The position numbers were made by a program, and so were the translations under genes. A stretch of 64,000 nucleotides of DNA from contig JAJEKV010000008.1 in NCBI GenBank assembly GCA_021234155.1, positions 22,655,368-22,719,367 on the forward strand. The letters are read 5' to 3'. Below the pieces are notes generated by a model. That model made no database searches, had not been told where the DNA came from, and saw only the letters and a list, made by a program, of their open reading frames with translations. Each line of letters starts with the position of its first letter. Positions within the stretch are counted from its first letter, which is position 1. The stretch comes from Isoetes taiwanensis (taxonomy: Eukaryota > Streptophyta > Lycopodiopsida > Isoetales > Isoetaceae). Below are positions 44,201 to 57,000 of this stretch, one piece after another.

Positions 44201-45225
44201 AATATATGACAAACCGCTAAGCAAGCATCCGTCGATCATCCCCGCGGCACTAAAGCACTAACGCTTCCACTCCAAATCGCTTTCCACTGGACGCAAGAAC
44301 ATTAATTTTGCAAGAATGCCCCGAAATACCACGAGGCTTCAAGGTTCAGCCCTCAAATAAAAAGGGCTTTTGTTGTATTCTGATGTCGGGACTCATTGAA
44401 AAAACTAAATCAACGACTAAGAATGGTGCAGCACCCTAGATGTACGATTAAGACATCCATTCAATACTATGAAATCTTAGGAAAACCTTTGTGAAAAGCC
44501 GCACAAAAACACAAAGAAAACTCCCCTATTATGCTATATTCGGCCACCAATGTAACACTTCGCCCACAATAACATCTGAGAGGATTAACATATAACTCAA
44601 AAGATTTTTCTAAAATACTATCTATAAGAACAAACAAGAAGTTATACAACACATACCATTAATGTATTAAGACCAAGTAAATAGCGTAAATCTTACCCAT
44701 CTCAATCTGCAATTGCTTTAAAAAGCCGTGGTTCAGAGCATTGTTAGCTTTATAAGTTTACTGATGATTTATAATGCTATAAGATCGGAGATATACCCCC
44801 TGCTATCAAATATTTCAAGTATCTTGAAAACACCGACACCCGCGGGATCGTGAGTTATAGTCTTAATGTTGTGTGTCCGAACAGCGATCTTTCGTAATCA
44901 TTTTGATTATAGCCACCACGCCCATATCCTCTTTGGGGAATCTTGGCCTGAATGTTTACCCTTATGCACCATTTCTTGTACCATTAATGCAAGGGGTCAG
45001 ATCATATCTTTACCCGATACCCATTCTAAGAGCTAAGCTGCCGGCCATAACTGCAAGCATTTTTCAGCCCTATTTTCGATGCATAGTCAGAAAGAGGTCC
45101 AGGATGGTATTAATTCATTGTGGCTAAGGTAAAGACTAATAATAAGGTAAATTACCCATGTAATATTGGTTATTAACATGTAGCCATTGCCCCTAAGCAA
45201 CTAGGAAATATTAAATAATAAGTCA
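41113..45225 (-). repeat. PLE2 right (5') flanking repeat, interrupted
   Basis: It matches 35002-36920 in two blocks (about 41113-42119 and 44549-45225). The intervening ~2.4 kb is an insertion. Matching is interrupted by many small differences clustered at CAG/CTG. The 45121/45257 segment is duplicated at a 136-bp offset. Confidence 0.75.
42120..44548. other. ~2.4-kb insertion in the PLE2 right repeat, content mostly unknown
   Basis: Absent from the left repeat, where the flanking sequences are close together. Its first ~280 bp contain a degraded relative of the MITE at 16921 (GTGAATATGCACCCAAAC, then GCAATGGTTTGTGTTAATA, 42302-42388). The rest holds no recognised gene. An ATCCATCC microsatellite sits at 43836. 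Confidence 0.5.
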
Positions 45226-45240
45226 CAGTTCCTAGGCTTG

Positions 45241-48200
45241 GGTGTAGATTTGTACCTGGCTAAGGTAAAGACTAATAATAAGGTAAATTACCCATGTAAT
45301 ATTGGTTATTAACATGTAGCCATTGCCCCTAAGCAACTAGGAATTTCAAAAAAGATGAAGTATTTCTTTTCTTTTTTTAACATAAATTGTTTCAAATTTC
45401 ATATTGTTCTGAAATGATGATAGCAATCATGATGGCATTCCATTAGGCTATATGTCATGCTGCCACAGTTATTGAAAACCCACTTGTGTCGTGAACATCT
45501 TGGGCATCTGTAGTAACGATGGAAAAATCATTGTCTTGGAGAAATCATTGCCTTTGATATAATCTTCCATGTGCATAATTTGAAAGGGTTTGCAATGGAT
45601 TTGGAAAACTACTTTAATCGCAGATCAATTAAGGAATAGATAGACCAAAGAAGAAACAACTTGAGTCATAGCATTCCATGAGGCAATAGTTAAGAAAAGA
45701 TCTACTCACAGATTCTCTTGAAAAGGGAGAAATTCTAGTGTGCAAAATCAGATATACTTACATTCATAAACACCAAATTAAGATCTCTGGCTAACAAAAA
45801 CATATAACGCAATTGGAATACCATATGGATTGACAAACAAAATATAAAAATCGAACATGTCAAATATAAAATATCCCAAAATAATTTGATAGAATTTTTC
45901 GATGTGGGTACAGAAATTGGAATACTATCTGAATTGCAAAACAAAATATAAAAAAATTGAACATGTCAAATGTATGTCATGCTAGTAAACATACGATGCC
46001 AATCAAAAGCATATAATATGGACAATTTAGAAAGGTGTAATGCACTATGCAAAGCACTATAGTAATACTTTGGTGGAAATCAATATAACCAAGCAGCCAA
46101 GCTGCACTTACCTGCTTGAAACTTGCACCTTTTCATGAAACTTGCACCTTTTCATGAAAGTCCAATTCAGTATTTCACATACGCAATCCATGGTTCTAAA
46201 TTTAGAAATAAGTGCCATTGTAATATTTAGGTTGTGTCTTGAGATGTATTGCTATATTATATCATCATTCAACCTACAGATCAAGCAAAATATCAGTGGG
46301 GCCCTTTGAAAAAAAACTCATTCGCTACCATCTCATTGTTAAAGTACATGATTGCAAGCGTCACTATGTATGTATGTTCTCCTCCTTCAAAATCTAACAA
46401 ATGTTAAAATAGTTTTGAAGTCTTTAAAAGATGATTTCATATGAACTGGATTGGTAGCATCTAGTACATGATGCTCAATAAATTGATATAGTGTCATTTA
46501 ATTGTATTGGGATGACCCTCATCAAACCAAGGTAGTATCACATTTGAATGACATTCAACAAATTGCAAAAGTGTCATCTTTGAAAGCTATCATGAGCAAA
46601 TTGTACTGGATCATACAATGAGTTATTATAACTCTATAAAGTTGCATACATCAAGTCATCATTGAACATTTTTTAAAGCATCAGATGATTGATTGTTTTG
46701 GCAGTACATCCAACGTTGGAGCATAGTGCAGCATTTAACATTTATTTATTCCTATGTTTCATTCTAAAGCAATAGAATGACATACATCAAGTCATCATTG
46801 AACATTTTTTAAAGCATCAGATGATTGATTGTTTCGATCTGTGGATATAGAACCACAAATAGTGCAGCATTTAACATTTATTTATTCCTATGTTTCATTC
46901 TAAAGCAATAGAATGATGCTTACTGACATAGACATATGCCATTGATCGCACTAAACACCGCCTGCGAACTCGATCTGTGGATATGAACCATATCGTTGAA
47001 ACCATGCAAACTCAAAGCACTTTATAGTGTTCAGATAATAAAATTGCGCCGCAATACTAAGCGCAGCCGTGAGGAAAGCACAATTTAGATCCATGTTGCC
47101 GAAGCTCGAAACATTGCCGCGAACCATGTCGTTGAATCCATGCAAACGCAAAGCTGTGATGATGACCTATCCATATGATGACCCATCCGCAATTAGCATA
47201 CCATCGCTTCTCAACAATCATTGCCGCGACGATCTTCGAGCTATCTGCTATACAACTATCAAGCAATAAACATTTGGTACATCTTACATTGATGAAGGAT
47301 CTTTAGCTATAAAGTAATGAGTTGACGAAGTCCAGCATATCTAAATGCGGTATTATTATGTCTTGTTGCAAATGGCGAATGATAGCAATAGTAAGTACTA
47401 TATACCATCTCAAACATGATTCTTTATATGCGAAAGTGTAGGATACCTACAACCTATGCTTTCAAGGTGCTACCGCACATTTAGAAGGACTCGATGCAAA
47501 ATATGGAGCAGAAAAGCACTCCAGTTCCACGAATCTCTATAGAAGCGCTTCCTACACTTTATCAAAGATAGATATTGCCCTCAAGCCATGGAATGTATAT
47601 ACCAATGAAATGGTGGATCGATATGGCATCAAGTTTATTACTACGCAATACGCCTATGCAAAGCATCAGGCACATGTTGCAATAATTGTGGCTAGACACA
47701 AATTCTAAAATAAGAGGGATCACCATACGTTAGCATACGTAAAGTAAATAGTGAAACTCTACTTTAGAGTATCTTATAGACTTGGCTACACCGAGAATAA
47801 CATTGGTCATTGCGGGCACTAATTTGCATCCTTCCAAACAGTACCAGTGAGTGTTAAAATGGTTGATGGATGTCAAAATGGGATTTCTTATGTGTATCCT
47901 CAGATATAGCGAGACCTTTGATTCTTCACCGCGAAAGTTAAAATGACATTCTCTTTACCAAAGAAAGTGACCAATGCCCCGATTTAATGAGTCAGCCCTT
48001 CCTCGATTCATTAGCATTATAATTTCTATCTGGTCATGGAGCAAAATGAATAAGAAGACGTGAGGAGATAAACCGTATGAACTCGAGAGGAGACCCTAAC
48101 CACCTTCAAAAGAGAAATAGAGTAATCGACAGAGAAGACAATAAAAACATCTAGAAATAAATGTCTTCTAAGGTGTCCAGAAGCGTGCTCTTTACCCTCA

Positions 48201-48640
48201 AGCAATATTATGAGATTTAGAAGTGTCGTAAATACATCTCCCCGACATGTTTGCAAAACAATTATAACTCCTAATTCAGGGCATTTGTCGCATCTATATG
48301 AAAACGTAGTTTTGAGGGATCTTAAAGGAAAAGTAATAGCTTCATCTTAAACGATATGTAGGAGCTTTTTCCCGGCCTCAAGCATTAGATTGTGGATTCA
48401 AATAATACGATCACAATAGTAAACTTTAACATCCGGTCTGGGTTAGATATCAGTACAAAAGCACTCCGTCCGACGCCTCGCTGCTTGATCACTGCGGCTT
48501 GGGGTGCTGGAGAGCCGAACACGATGATCCGCTTTAGCAAATTGCTTCCTGACGATGACATGGCTGCCCGGCAACCGTTCCTGGCTCCGTAAATGATCCT
48601 ACGGCCCGCTTTGGAGATGAAGGGTCTGCTTTCTTTGAAT
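45241..48640. other. Intergenic, no gene recognised
   Basis: AT-rich sequence with local duplications (46645/46781 at a 136-bp offset, and a 20-bp tandem GAAACTTGCACCTTTTCAT at 46115-46160). Frames are short and show no known motif. Confidence 0.4.
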
Positions 48641-51415
48641 TCTTTTGTATGAATGATCATTCGCCTTGTAACTCAAACGAACCGCTCTTTGTAGATCACT
48701 TCGCTCAGACCGCAGTACCTCTCAGACATCACGATCCTCACGGATCAATCAGCTTGATTTGGATGAGGAAAAGAGACTCAAAGTTTTCTCCGAAATTCAA
48801 GCCGAGAGAAGAAGGCACCAAGACAAAAAGAGAAAGGAGAGAGAGAAAGAAAACTTCGTAACTCCTAAATTGAACGAGGGCTCGAGGCGAAGGTTTCAAG
48901 AATCATTCAAAAAAATGGACGCATTATTTAACGTAAATCACAAAGCCTCCTTTGGAAAGAAGGGGATGGTACACGGTGGTGCACGCATTTGTGAAGAGAG
49001 TGAAGGCTAAATTGCCACCGAAGCGGATTTTGTTGATTATGAACAAAGCAAGATCGGCGAAGAATGTGGATTAAAAATGTTCAGAGACATTCAATGAACA
49101 AAAAGAAATTAAGGAAGATGATGTATCAGAAGTAAGAAAGTCTACTTTGCAAATGGTATCTTCATCAAAGAAAATCCATCAACCAATTCACGTCAGACGC
49201 CTCCTTCCATATATCTAGAAAACTGTTGCTAAAAACTTAAGAAGAATAATGGCGCATCAAGAATCGTGGTCCGTGGTCAATGTTTTCAAGGAAAAGAGGT
49301 GTGATGCATTGAGTGACGAGGTTAGAAATGAAGCTTACAAGTTCGACAAAACATACACGAAGCCACCATACGCAGCTTATGGCAGTTTGTTACAGCCAGA
49401 TGGCGCATAAAATTGATCATCCAATACAACCGGCTGGAAATATCTCAGTGATTTCCCCCGCTTAGTATGTTTCTTCCGCTGTATTATATCCGCTTCTATA
49501 TAGATCTTCTTTGTTTGGTGTATTGCACCTTTACAATGAACTTCAAGAAGGAATTCAATGACATTAAGATTACTCAAATAAGACATTTGAATCATTACAC
49601 ATCATTTGTGAGGCTTTAAATGAAAGAGAAACTTGTCGGGCCGCCAATATCACATGCACTTTGAATATGTGATGCAAGCACTCAACAAAATCCTAACAGA
49701 TCCAAATGGCGGCATAAAGATTGCAACTCAGATTTCAGGCCGCTTGTGGTGATGGCACTTTTAAAGCCTAAGAACCATGTTTAACCACTAGTGCGATTTT
49801 TGAGGCAAATGATCTGTCCTAAGGATGAAGATGAAGAGTGGCACAAACATAATTGTCTCCGCGCAGTGGCATGGTAAGGATCAGGGATTGAAAAGGTACT
49901 TTTTTAATGTTAAGATGTTTGAACATTCTATTTTGAGTTGTTAAGATGATTGATGCAACATCTTACAAAAACAAATTTCTCATGGGTATCCTGCCAAACA
50001 AGCCACAATATGTCCAAAGGAGAAGGAGGAGTCTCCATTACAAAGTGGAGGAAACAGCTTGAAAAGGTAGTGTATTTGGCATTTGTGCTTAAATGATTTT
50101 GTGCTTGTGATTGTCAGGTTTGTGTCGCGAAACTTACACCGATCTTGTTTTCAAAACGTTAAAGAGGTTGGTTATAATGAAGGAGACCACCAAGAAAAAA
50201 TGGTGAAAGAAACCAAAGAAAGGTAACTAGATCTTGCATACAAGAAAGAGAGCCCCCGCTTCCAATTCCAAAGAAAGATAAGCCAAGATACCGTACAATT
50301 CATCCCACACAATTATGCCGTATTAATCGCGTGCAAAAGCACCAGAAGTGCTTGACATTTTCCGAAGGTGCAGCTTAACTTCCATATTGATTTTGCTGAA
50401 AATTACGCTAAAATCGTGAAGAGGTACAATTCAAGCATCGGCACACGACGTGCATCAATTTTGGTTCATATCACATACATGCAAACTGGATGAGATAGAA
50501 GATATGGAAGCTAAGGAAGAGAAAAGGAACTAGAGGATGAAAAGCAAAGAAAGAAAGAGGAAGACAACTCACAGATCACTGTTAGCAATGAGAGGAGAAT
50601 CACAAAGGAAGTACATTTTATATATTCTCGTGATGATAGAGATCATAAGCAAGGAGAGTTTGTACACCATTGTTGAAAGTTCATGCGATCGGTTCGTAGA
50701 GTACACAAAAATATTTTGTACAACAAACATATATTTTTGGAGTGATGGTTGCACATCACAGCTCAAAGGAGCAAGACCTTTTGGCATTTAGGAAGGAACT
50801 ATGTCAATAGTGAAGGAATTGAGTATGAATGAATTTTTTGCCACCATGGGAAAGGAGAGAACATGATGGAAGGCGCAATCCTAAAAGGATTTTGGCAAGA
50901 GAACAATCAAGTATGATTCCCTGGAAATTGAGCGCAAGCAAAGACGCTGTGGATTTCATGAATTGGTATATGATGAATAACTCCACTGCACTCCAAATAT
51001 GTAAGGTAAATTCAATCAGCACTACATTGTACTTTTCTTCATTTGAGGTGACATTTTCCTCGCTCTTTATATTGCGTGTTTTGGCATATTGAACCCGAAA
51101 ATGTAGACAACTTCAAAAGAGGGAATGAGATCACTTTGTGGAGCTCTAAACTTATCTCCGACAAATACATGTGACAAACAAATCCTCGCAGCACCACATG
51201 TGCCTCTCATTGGCCTTTCGCTTTCATGGAAATGGGATGATTGCATGAACAAAAGCTCGCATTGGGAGTTGTCCACAAATGTAACCGGGTTGAAGAATCT
51301 ACGTAAAACAATCATCCAACAAAAAGCAGCTCAAGATGAAGATGAGGATGAGGATGAAGAAGAGGATGATGATGAGGCTAATGAATTTCGCCTTCGGGTT
51401 TCCTCTAGAAGTTGA
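48640..51415 (+). pseudogene. Degenerate transposon protein, SDGC..QLK family
   Basis: Plus-strand pieces occur in order. A charged segment DEEKRLKVFSEIQAERRRHQ starts at 48762. YFWSDGCTSQLKGARPF lies at about 50738-50788. NEFFATMGKER with a shifted DGRRNPKRILAREQSS is at 50828-50910. A region with WKWDDCMNKSSHWELS at about 51230-51290 is followed by a Glu/Asp-rich run (DEDEDEDEEEDDDE). The SDGC..Q.K and FFAT.GKGE.DG blocks match the fragment at 930-1096. Multiple stops and frame changes make it non-functional. Terminal repeats were not identified. Confidence 0.5.
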
Positions 51416-54400
51416 AAGATAACTTTGTCAGAAATGCAGATCCAGAGATGAAGAAGGAGTCACTTTATGTTCTTAGGGTGTACGTGAGACTAAAAATACA
51501 TTGTTAGATGCATATGAAGACTCATGGGGTTCCACGGCGTGTGGGAGAATATAGTTTCTGCCACTACTAAAGTGCATGCATGTACCCACTTTGAGTTATT
51601 AGTAATGCTGCTAGTGTGTACCACCTTTATTAGACAAGTGAAATTTGATATGGAGGAGTCTCGCAACAACAAGTTCAAGATGAGTGAAGAGACAGCCAAA
51701 AGTGATGGCATCCCTTCCCCTCAGAGTGCGCGCTAACACTGCCGACGAAAGTCAAGCCGGCCGGGTTTGGTACACATCATTCATGTAAAGGGCTCATTGC
51801 TGCTACATCGTTTAACAAACCTATTGTTTCTAACAACAAACTTATCAATGGAAGCACAAATTCTGCCGTACGATATTTGTTGCACGACATTTGGAAGCCA
51901 ACAAATCTAATAGCATAACAACACAACTAAAATGAAATTAAACAACATACCTTAACAATTTCTTCATTAATCAATGCTTTTGAGAATAGCCACTTTCCAC
52001 TGGGCTAGTTCACTTAGATGGTCGTAAGCCCAAGTATGTCGATGTCCTTCTTGAACTTTATCTTCAACATAATGCTGCCAGGTAACCACTTTGAGGATTC
52101 TTGGTATCGAGCCAAGTTTGCAATGTAGTAGCTAAGAAATTGAAACCTTTGTCATTGATGTCATTATCAAATTTTCAATTATGTAGCGTTACCTTGTGGG
52201 ACAAGAAAGTCTTGTACAATGAGTCATCAACTAAAGACTACCTACATCCTCAAAAGTCTCATACACTTTTACAATTGGCTTCATAAGCACCGGCTTGTTC
52301 TGACTTCGAAAACTCAGTAAAGGCATCATCACTCGTGACTCTTCAATCTCAAATGAACTTCTGAACTCTTCCTATAAAGGAAGGTGGCACTATAATATTT
52401 AGGATTTCTATGATGTTGTGCTTCATCATAGAAGACCATATATACCAAATCGCAGCACCCCTTCTGGTAAAATCCTGATACCGTCCAAGACAACACCACT
52501 TTCCCCGTGATAATGCTTCAAATTATGGAATTTTAATTTCCGGGTTCTTTTTTGAATGTGTCACTTAACTCCATTTAAGTTCGGGGATGACAAGTTTTTC
52601 TTTCTGCACCTTAACATTCATAAAACAAAAAACTCAAATATCATCATCACTCGACATCAAATAAACAAAATTTAACAAAACAAATTAGTTCACAACTTCA
52701 AATTGTCATTTTCAACAAATTAACATGCGTCATTTCAAAGTTTTCAAAGTTTCGCAGCACAAAAGAACTTTCAAGTGTTATTTCAAAGTTTTCGTGAACT
52801 CGTATAATCAACCCGGACACCACCGCCAATATTTTAAATAACATTCTCGAGGATCGCCCTTTGAGGTTGTGTTGGCATCTTCTTAGGGGCCTACCTTCTT
52901 TTCCACCGCAGTGCTTGTACTTGTTCTTTTCTTCTTCTTTCTACATTCTTCCCTTTATCGCCTTTGTTGTACGTGATCAAAGACCACCTTTCTTTGTCCA
53001 GATCTACAACTTCATCAACCCCCGAGCTTCCCAGCTTCTACTCTCAACTCCTCGACTTTATGGTGCTCTTACAACCGTATAGTCCGTTCGTGCTCTTCAT
53101 CAAGGTCAAGCAATCACTAGTGCACGTGTCACTTTTTGGCTTTTCTTATCAATCTGAATCAAGAAGGAAACCAGTTAGAACAGACATGAAATAAAGCTTA
53201 CAAAACAAACACATAAACAACAAATGGTTACCTTTATCAAGTTTAACCGGCCGCTGTATCAGACTTGCGATGCCAGCCTTTGTAATGTTTTGCGGATACG
53301 TACCGCCAGAGTATAATCGTGAACTACCGGAGACTCAGCAAATACAGAAGAAGTTGATCGCTTGTAGGGTGAAGCAAAAAGCACTACTTAGTGCCCGCCT
53401 GAAACCCATCACGATGGCTACCTCGGCCTATATCTTCAACAACCCCTAAACCAAGTTCCACAAACAAATCCCCGGGAACTTCCTTTTAAGCACTGCTATT
53501 TTTCATATTGCAGGCAACATGCCAAGTGATGTAGCATATGTTCATGGTAACTTATTAATTAGAAGTATATTGTGGATTGAATAATTAAATCCACATGCAA
53601 CACATGAGTTCTCCATAAACCTCGGGCACCATTTTCCATAGTCATGATAGAGATTCGAAGTGTCCCGGTGCATCAACTCCGCCGGTACCTTCTAAACGTA
53701 TTCCCGCCAAGTCCTAATTTAAAGAGGCTTTAGCCTTGTTTCTTCTCCTTCTCGCTCAACGCTTCAACATTCTTTACCTTTGGAAGGCAAGCTCAGCTTG
53801 GAGCGTATAAAGCTCTCCACTTATTTTATGCTTCAAATCGTTAACTGGTCAAATCTTCATCCGTTTTATCCGCTTTGTCATTCAAAGCAGAGTAACTCCA
53901 TTCTCAGAAGTTCACTCCACCTCCTTCTTTTCGCTATATCGACCTATTACGGCTCCCGCGGCTAGGGAGTTGTTGTCAACTTCTGGTCTACTAATAATCT
54001 TAGCCAAATCGCTCGACATATCTAACTCGCTTCCAACTTTACTTCCTCATCAACGTTGAAATATTGAAACTACAATTGCAAAATGTAAAATTCATTTGGC
54101 TGACCTTGGATTTCGCTTTTAATTCCATCCAGGTGTTCTTCACTCGCGTCGAGGTGTGCTTTGGCCCAAGGATGTACTGCCATTTTTTTTAACATCTTCT
54201 TTCTTTACATCCATATCATCCCTTGGTTTTTCTCACTCAAACAAGAACTGCGGATTTGTATGCATCCTAATTATCTTATGACCTCATGATTCGCTTCCAG
54301 ACGCACCACAATGTTCAAGCAAATGCCAAAGCAACGAAGCTCTCAATTCGTTGTTTGGTAATCCTGCTTCGTGATACGAACTCACCAAGTCCTCCAATTG

Positions 54401-57000
54401 TTGCTTCTCGTGATGAGTGCGACAAATAAATTTTTATTTTGCCTTTTCTAAAGATTCGAATGGTTCCGGCCCATACACCTGCTCCAATCTTCTTCAACAT
54501 GATCCCGCAGCCCACTTCCGGCCACGAGAATCCCTTTCTCCATCGCAAAAGCAAGGAATTAACCAAAGAGCAAGGTATGAAGCAAGCCTAAGGAAAAAAT
54601 CTCAAGGCGTGAGAGGGTAACAATTCGAATCGTAAAATAGGGTATAATGTGCATGTTGCATCACCTATCGATTTTGGCCACACGATTACTGGGTCCGACA
54701 AACATCATCGTTTGCTTAAAAAGGCTGAAGATTTCCAAACTAACTTGCATAATGTGGAAGATCCAAGGACAAAGCAGTAAAAAGCACCTCGAGATGCAAC
54801 TTGCATAATGAGGAAAATCTAAGGACAAAGCTGTAAAAATTACAGGTGCAAAATTACAGGATGCCAGATTATGCCAAGTCCACCTGGTCAAAACAGAAGA
54901 TCCTATAGAAAAGAAAACGTAGTTTTGCACCTTAGATTTATAAACCTCGATATTTAATTGAAAACACCAAAGCTGTAAAAATTACAGGTGCAAAATTACA
55001 GGATGCCAGATAAGTCCACCTGGTCAAAACAGAAGATCCTATAGAAAAGAAAACGTAGTTTTGCACCGACTTGTTGATAGACATATTTTGCCAATTTTGC
55101 AAACGTGATCTTGGATCCAATTTTTAAGCAATGTTCTAATGCATGAGCAATAAATCTGAAATGAAGTGTTGCAAAATCGCTTACCAAGGTGTAAAGGCGG
55201 AAGCTCGAGCTCAAATTGTTGTTGGATTGCACAACTAATGGTTTAAGACGCCTTGCAAAATTGAGCCATTACACAAATACTATTTGGGTCTTTGCAAATA
55301 TGCAGTGACCTTATAGAACATGGAAGTCTGTGCACAAAACATAGATTAAGAATTAAAAAGAAATTATATTCTTTCTTTTCAACAATAAATAAGCAGATCA
55401 TTCAATAGCTTTCAGCATCTTCTGGTATGTAGATATTGGAAGGACTATGCCTTGAATAAAGAAGAGCAATTGTACGAAATTTCTAGAATCTGAGAACCTA
55501 TTGCTACCATGTGATGAGGCAATGGATGCCGAACACATGAACATCTAGTTTACCATTATGTAGCTTGTGGTATCAATAGAGTGTATGTGGCTCTAAAAAC
55601 AGAAAATCAAGTCATATATAACAAAATAGGACTTAAGAAAGCTAGGAAATAAAGCACAATTCTAAGTGTCCTCATAAGAAATTATCTAAAATAACTTCCA
55701 ACTGACAGCAAATATGCCTCAAAAGAGAGTGCAAGAATAAGATTTGCACATGTGGTAACGAAACCCCAAGGCAAAGCTAGGAAATAAAGCACAATTCTAA
55801 GTGTCCTCATAAGAAATTATCTAAAATAACTTCCAACTGACAGCAAATATGCCTCAAAAAGAGAGTGCAAGAATAAGATTTGCACATGTGGTAACTAAAC
55901 CCCAAGGCTTTTTAAATCCACCAATAAGGAATTCTTGCACTATAATGCAACTGTGATACATGTAAACATGAGACCATTTTCATCTAAAAGCACATGCATT
56001 CCGCAGCACGAACTAAGGAAATATTGAATGCCTAGTGGGGTTTCTAACAAAGTACTATAACATTACAGCTTTAATCTCTATAACAAATAACTTACTACAC
56101 TTTGTGTTTAAAAGTACATGCAATCCCAAGTAATAATGAGAAAAGACTATCATCACAACAAAAAGTAAAGTAATCTGCATCTACCATGTGTAGCCTCCGA
56201 CATTTCGCCCAAATGTAGTTACAACTTAAATTCCATCTCCTATCTATATGCATTTATCACCAGAAAAATGCTTCAGATGCAATTATATAAACATAGATAA
56301 TGTCTTTAATCTGCATCTACCATGTGTAGCCTCCGACATTTCGCCCAAATGTAGTTACAACTTAAATTCCATCTCCTAAACTTGTGGCAATAGTTGAAAA
56401 ATGAGCAATAGTAATCCACATATTGACATGGCAAATTGTGATGAAGAAAAATGCACAGATTTATAGCCAAAAAATGAAGTAGAAATGCATGTATATGGAA
56501 AAAATGATAAAGATTAGCAAGGGCAATAGTTGAAAAATGAGCAATAGTAATCCACATATTGACATGGCAAATTGTGATGAAGAAAAATGCACAGATTTAT
56601 AGCCAAAAAATGAAGTAGAAATGCATGTATATGGAAAAAATGATAAAGATTAGCAAGCATTGTTTTAATCGCTCACGTATTAAAACAAATGTTCTTACAT
56701 TCTACTGCATCTTGTATCGAGCTCAAACAACTACTTTCCTTTGGTCCACGCCAAAGAAACAATAATCTTCGAGCAAACATCGTGAAATAAAGAAAATTTT
56801 GCATCGCGTGGAAGAAAACCAAAATTTGAAACGAACTTAGGGTCAATGTTGCAGATGATTCCAAAGAAAAAGAAATGAAATGAAGAAAATGAGTTTCAGA
56901 GGTTGTATTTTTGAACCAAAGAAGAGATATAATCTAAATTATAGTCTTCTATTTCTTCCCTCAAACTTTGCTAGAAGAACTAAAGCAAGTAAAAAGCTGC
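51416..57000. other. No recognisable gene
   Basis: Frames are short on both strands without known motifs. Three duplications with 135-137-bp offset (55638/55773, 56171/56307, 56386/56522) and one with ~137-143 (54827/54970) are present. Probably decayed transposon sequence. Confidence 0.4.

Larger units (their letters stand above)
35002..45240 (-). mobile_element. PLE2: second Penelope-like retroelement
   Basis: It has the same plan and orientation as PLE1: a repeat (35002-36920), RT, ORF1, then the repeat again (41113-45225, enlarged by an insertion at about 42120-44548). Conserved blocks in RT and ORF1 leave no doubt about kinship, but protein sequence outside the motifs is strongly diverged and the repeats do not resemble those of PLE1. 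The two are therefore separate families within one lineage, not recent copies. Confidence 0.75.

Noticed and set aside
46951-47269. Overlapping short frames on both strands as a gene
   Set aside because: Repetitive sequence with mirrored frames, no family motif and no splice structure.
51340-51390. GATGAGGATGA repeat as a microsatellite of interest
   Set aside because: It codes for an acidic tail in the transposase-like frame; such low-complexity tails are common.
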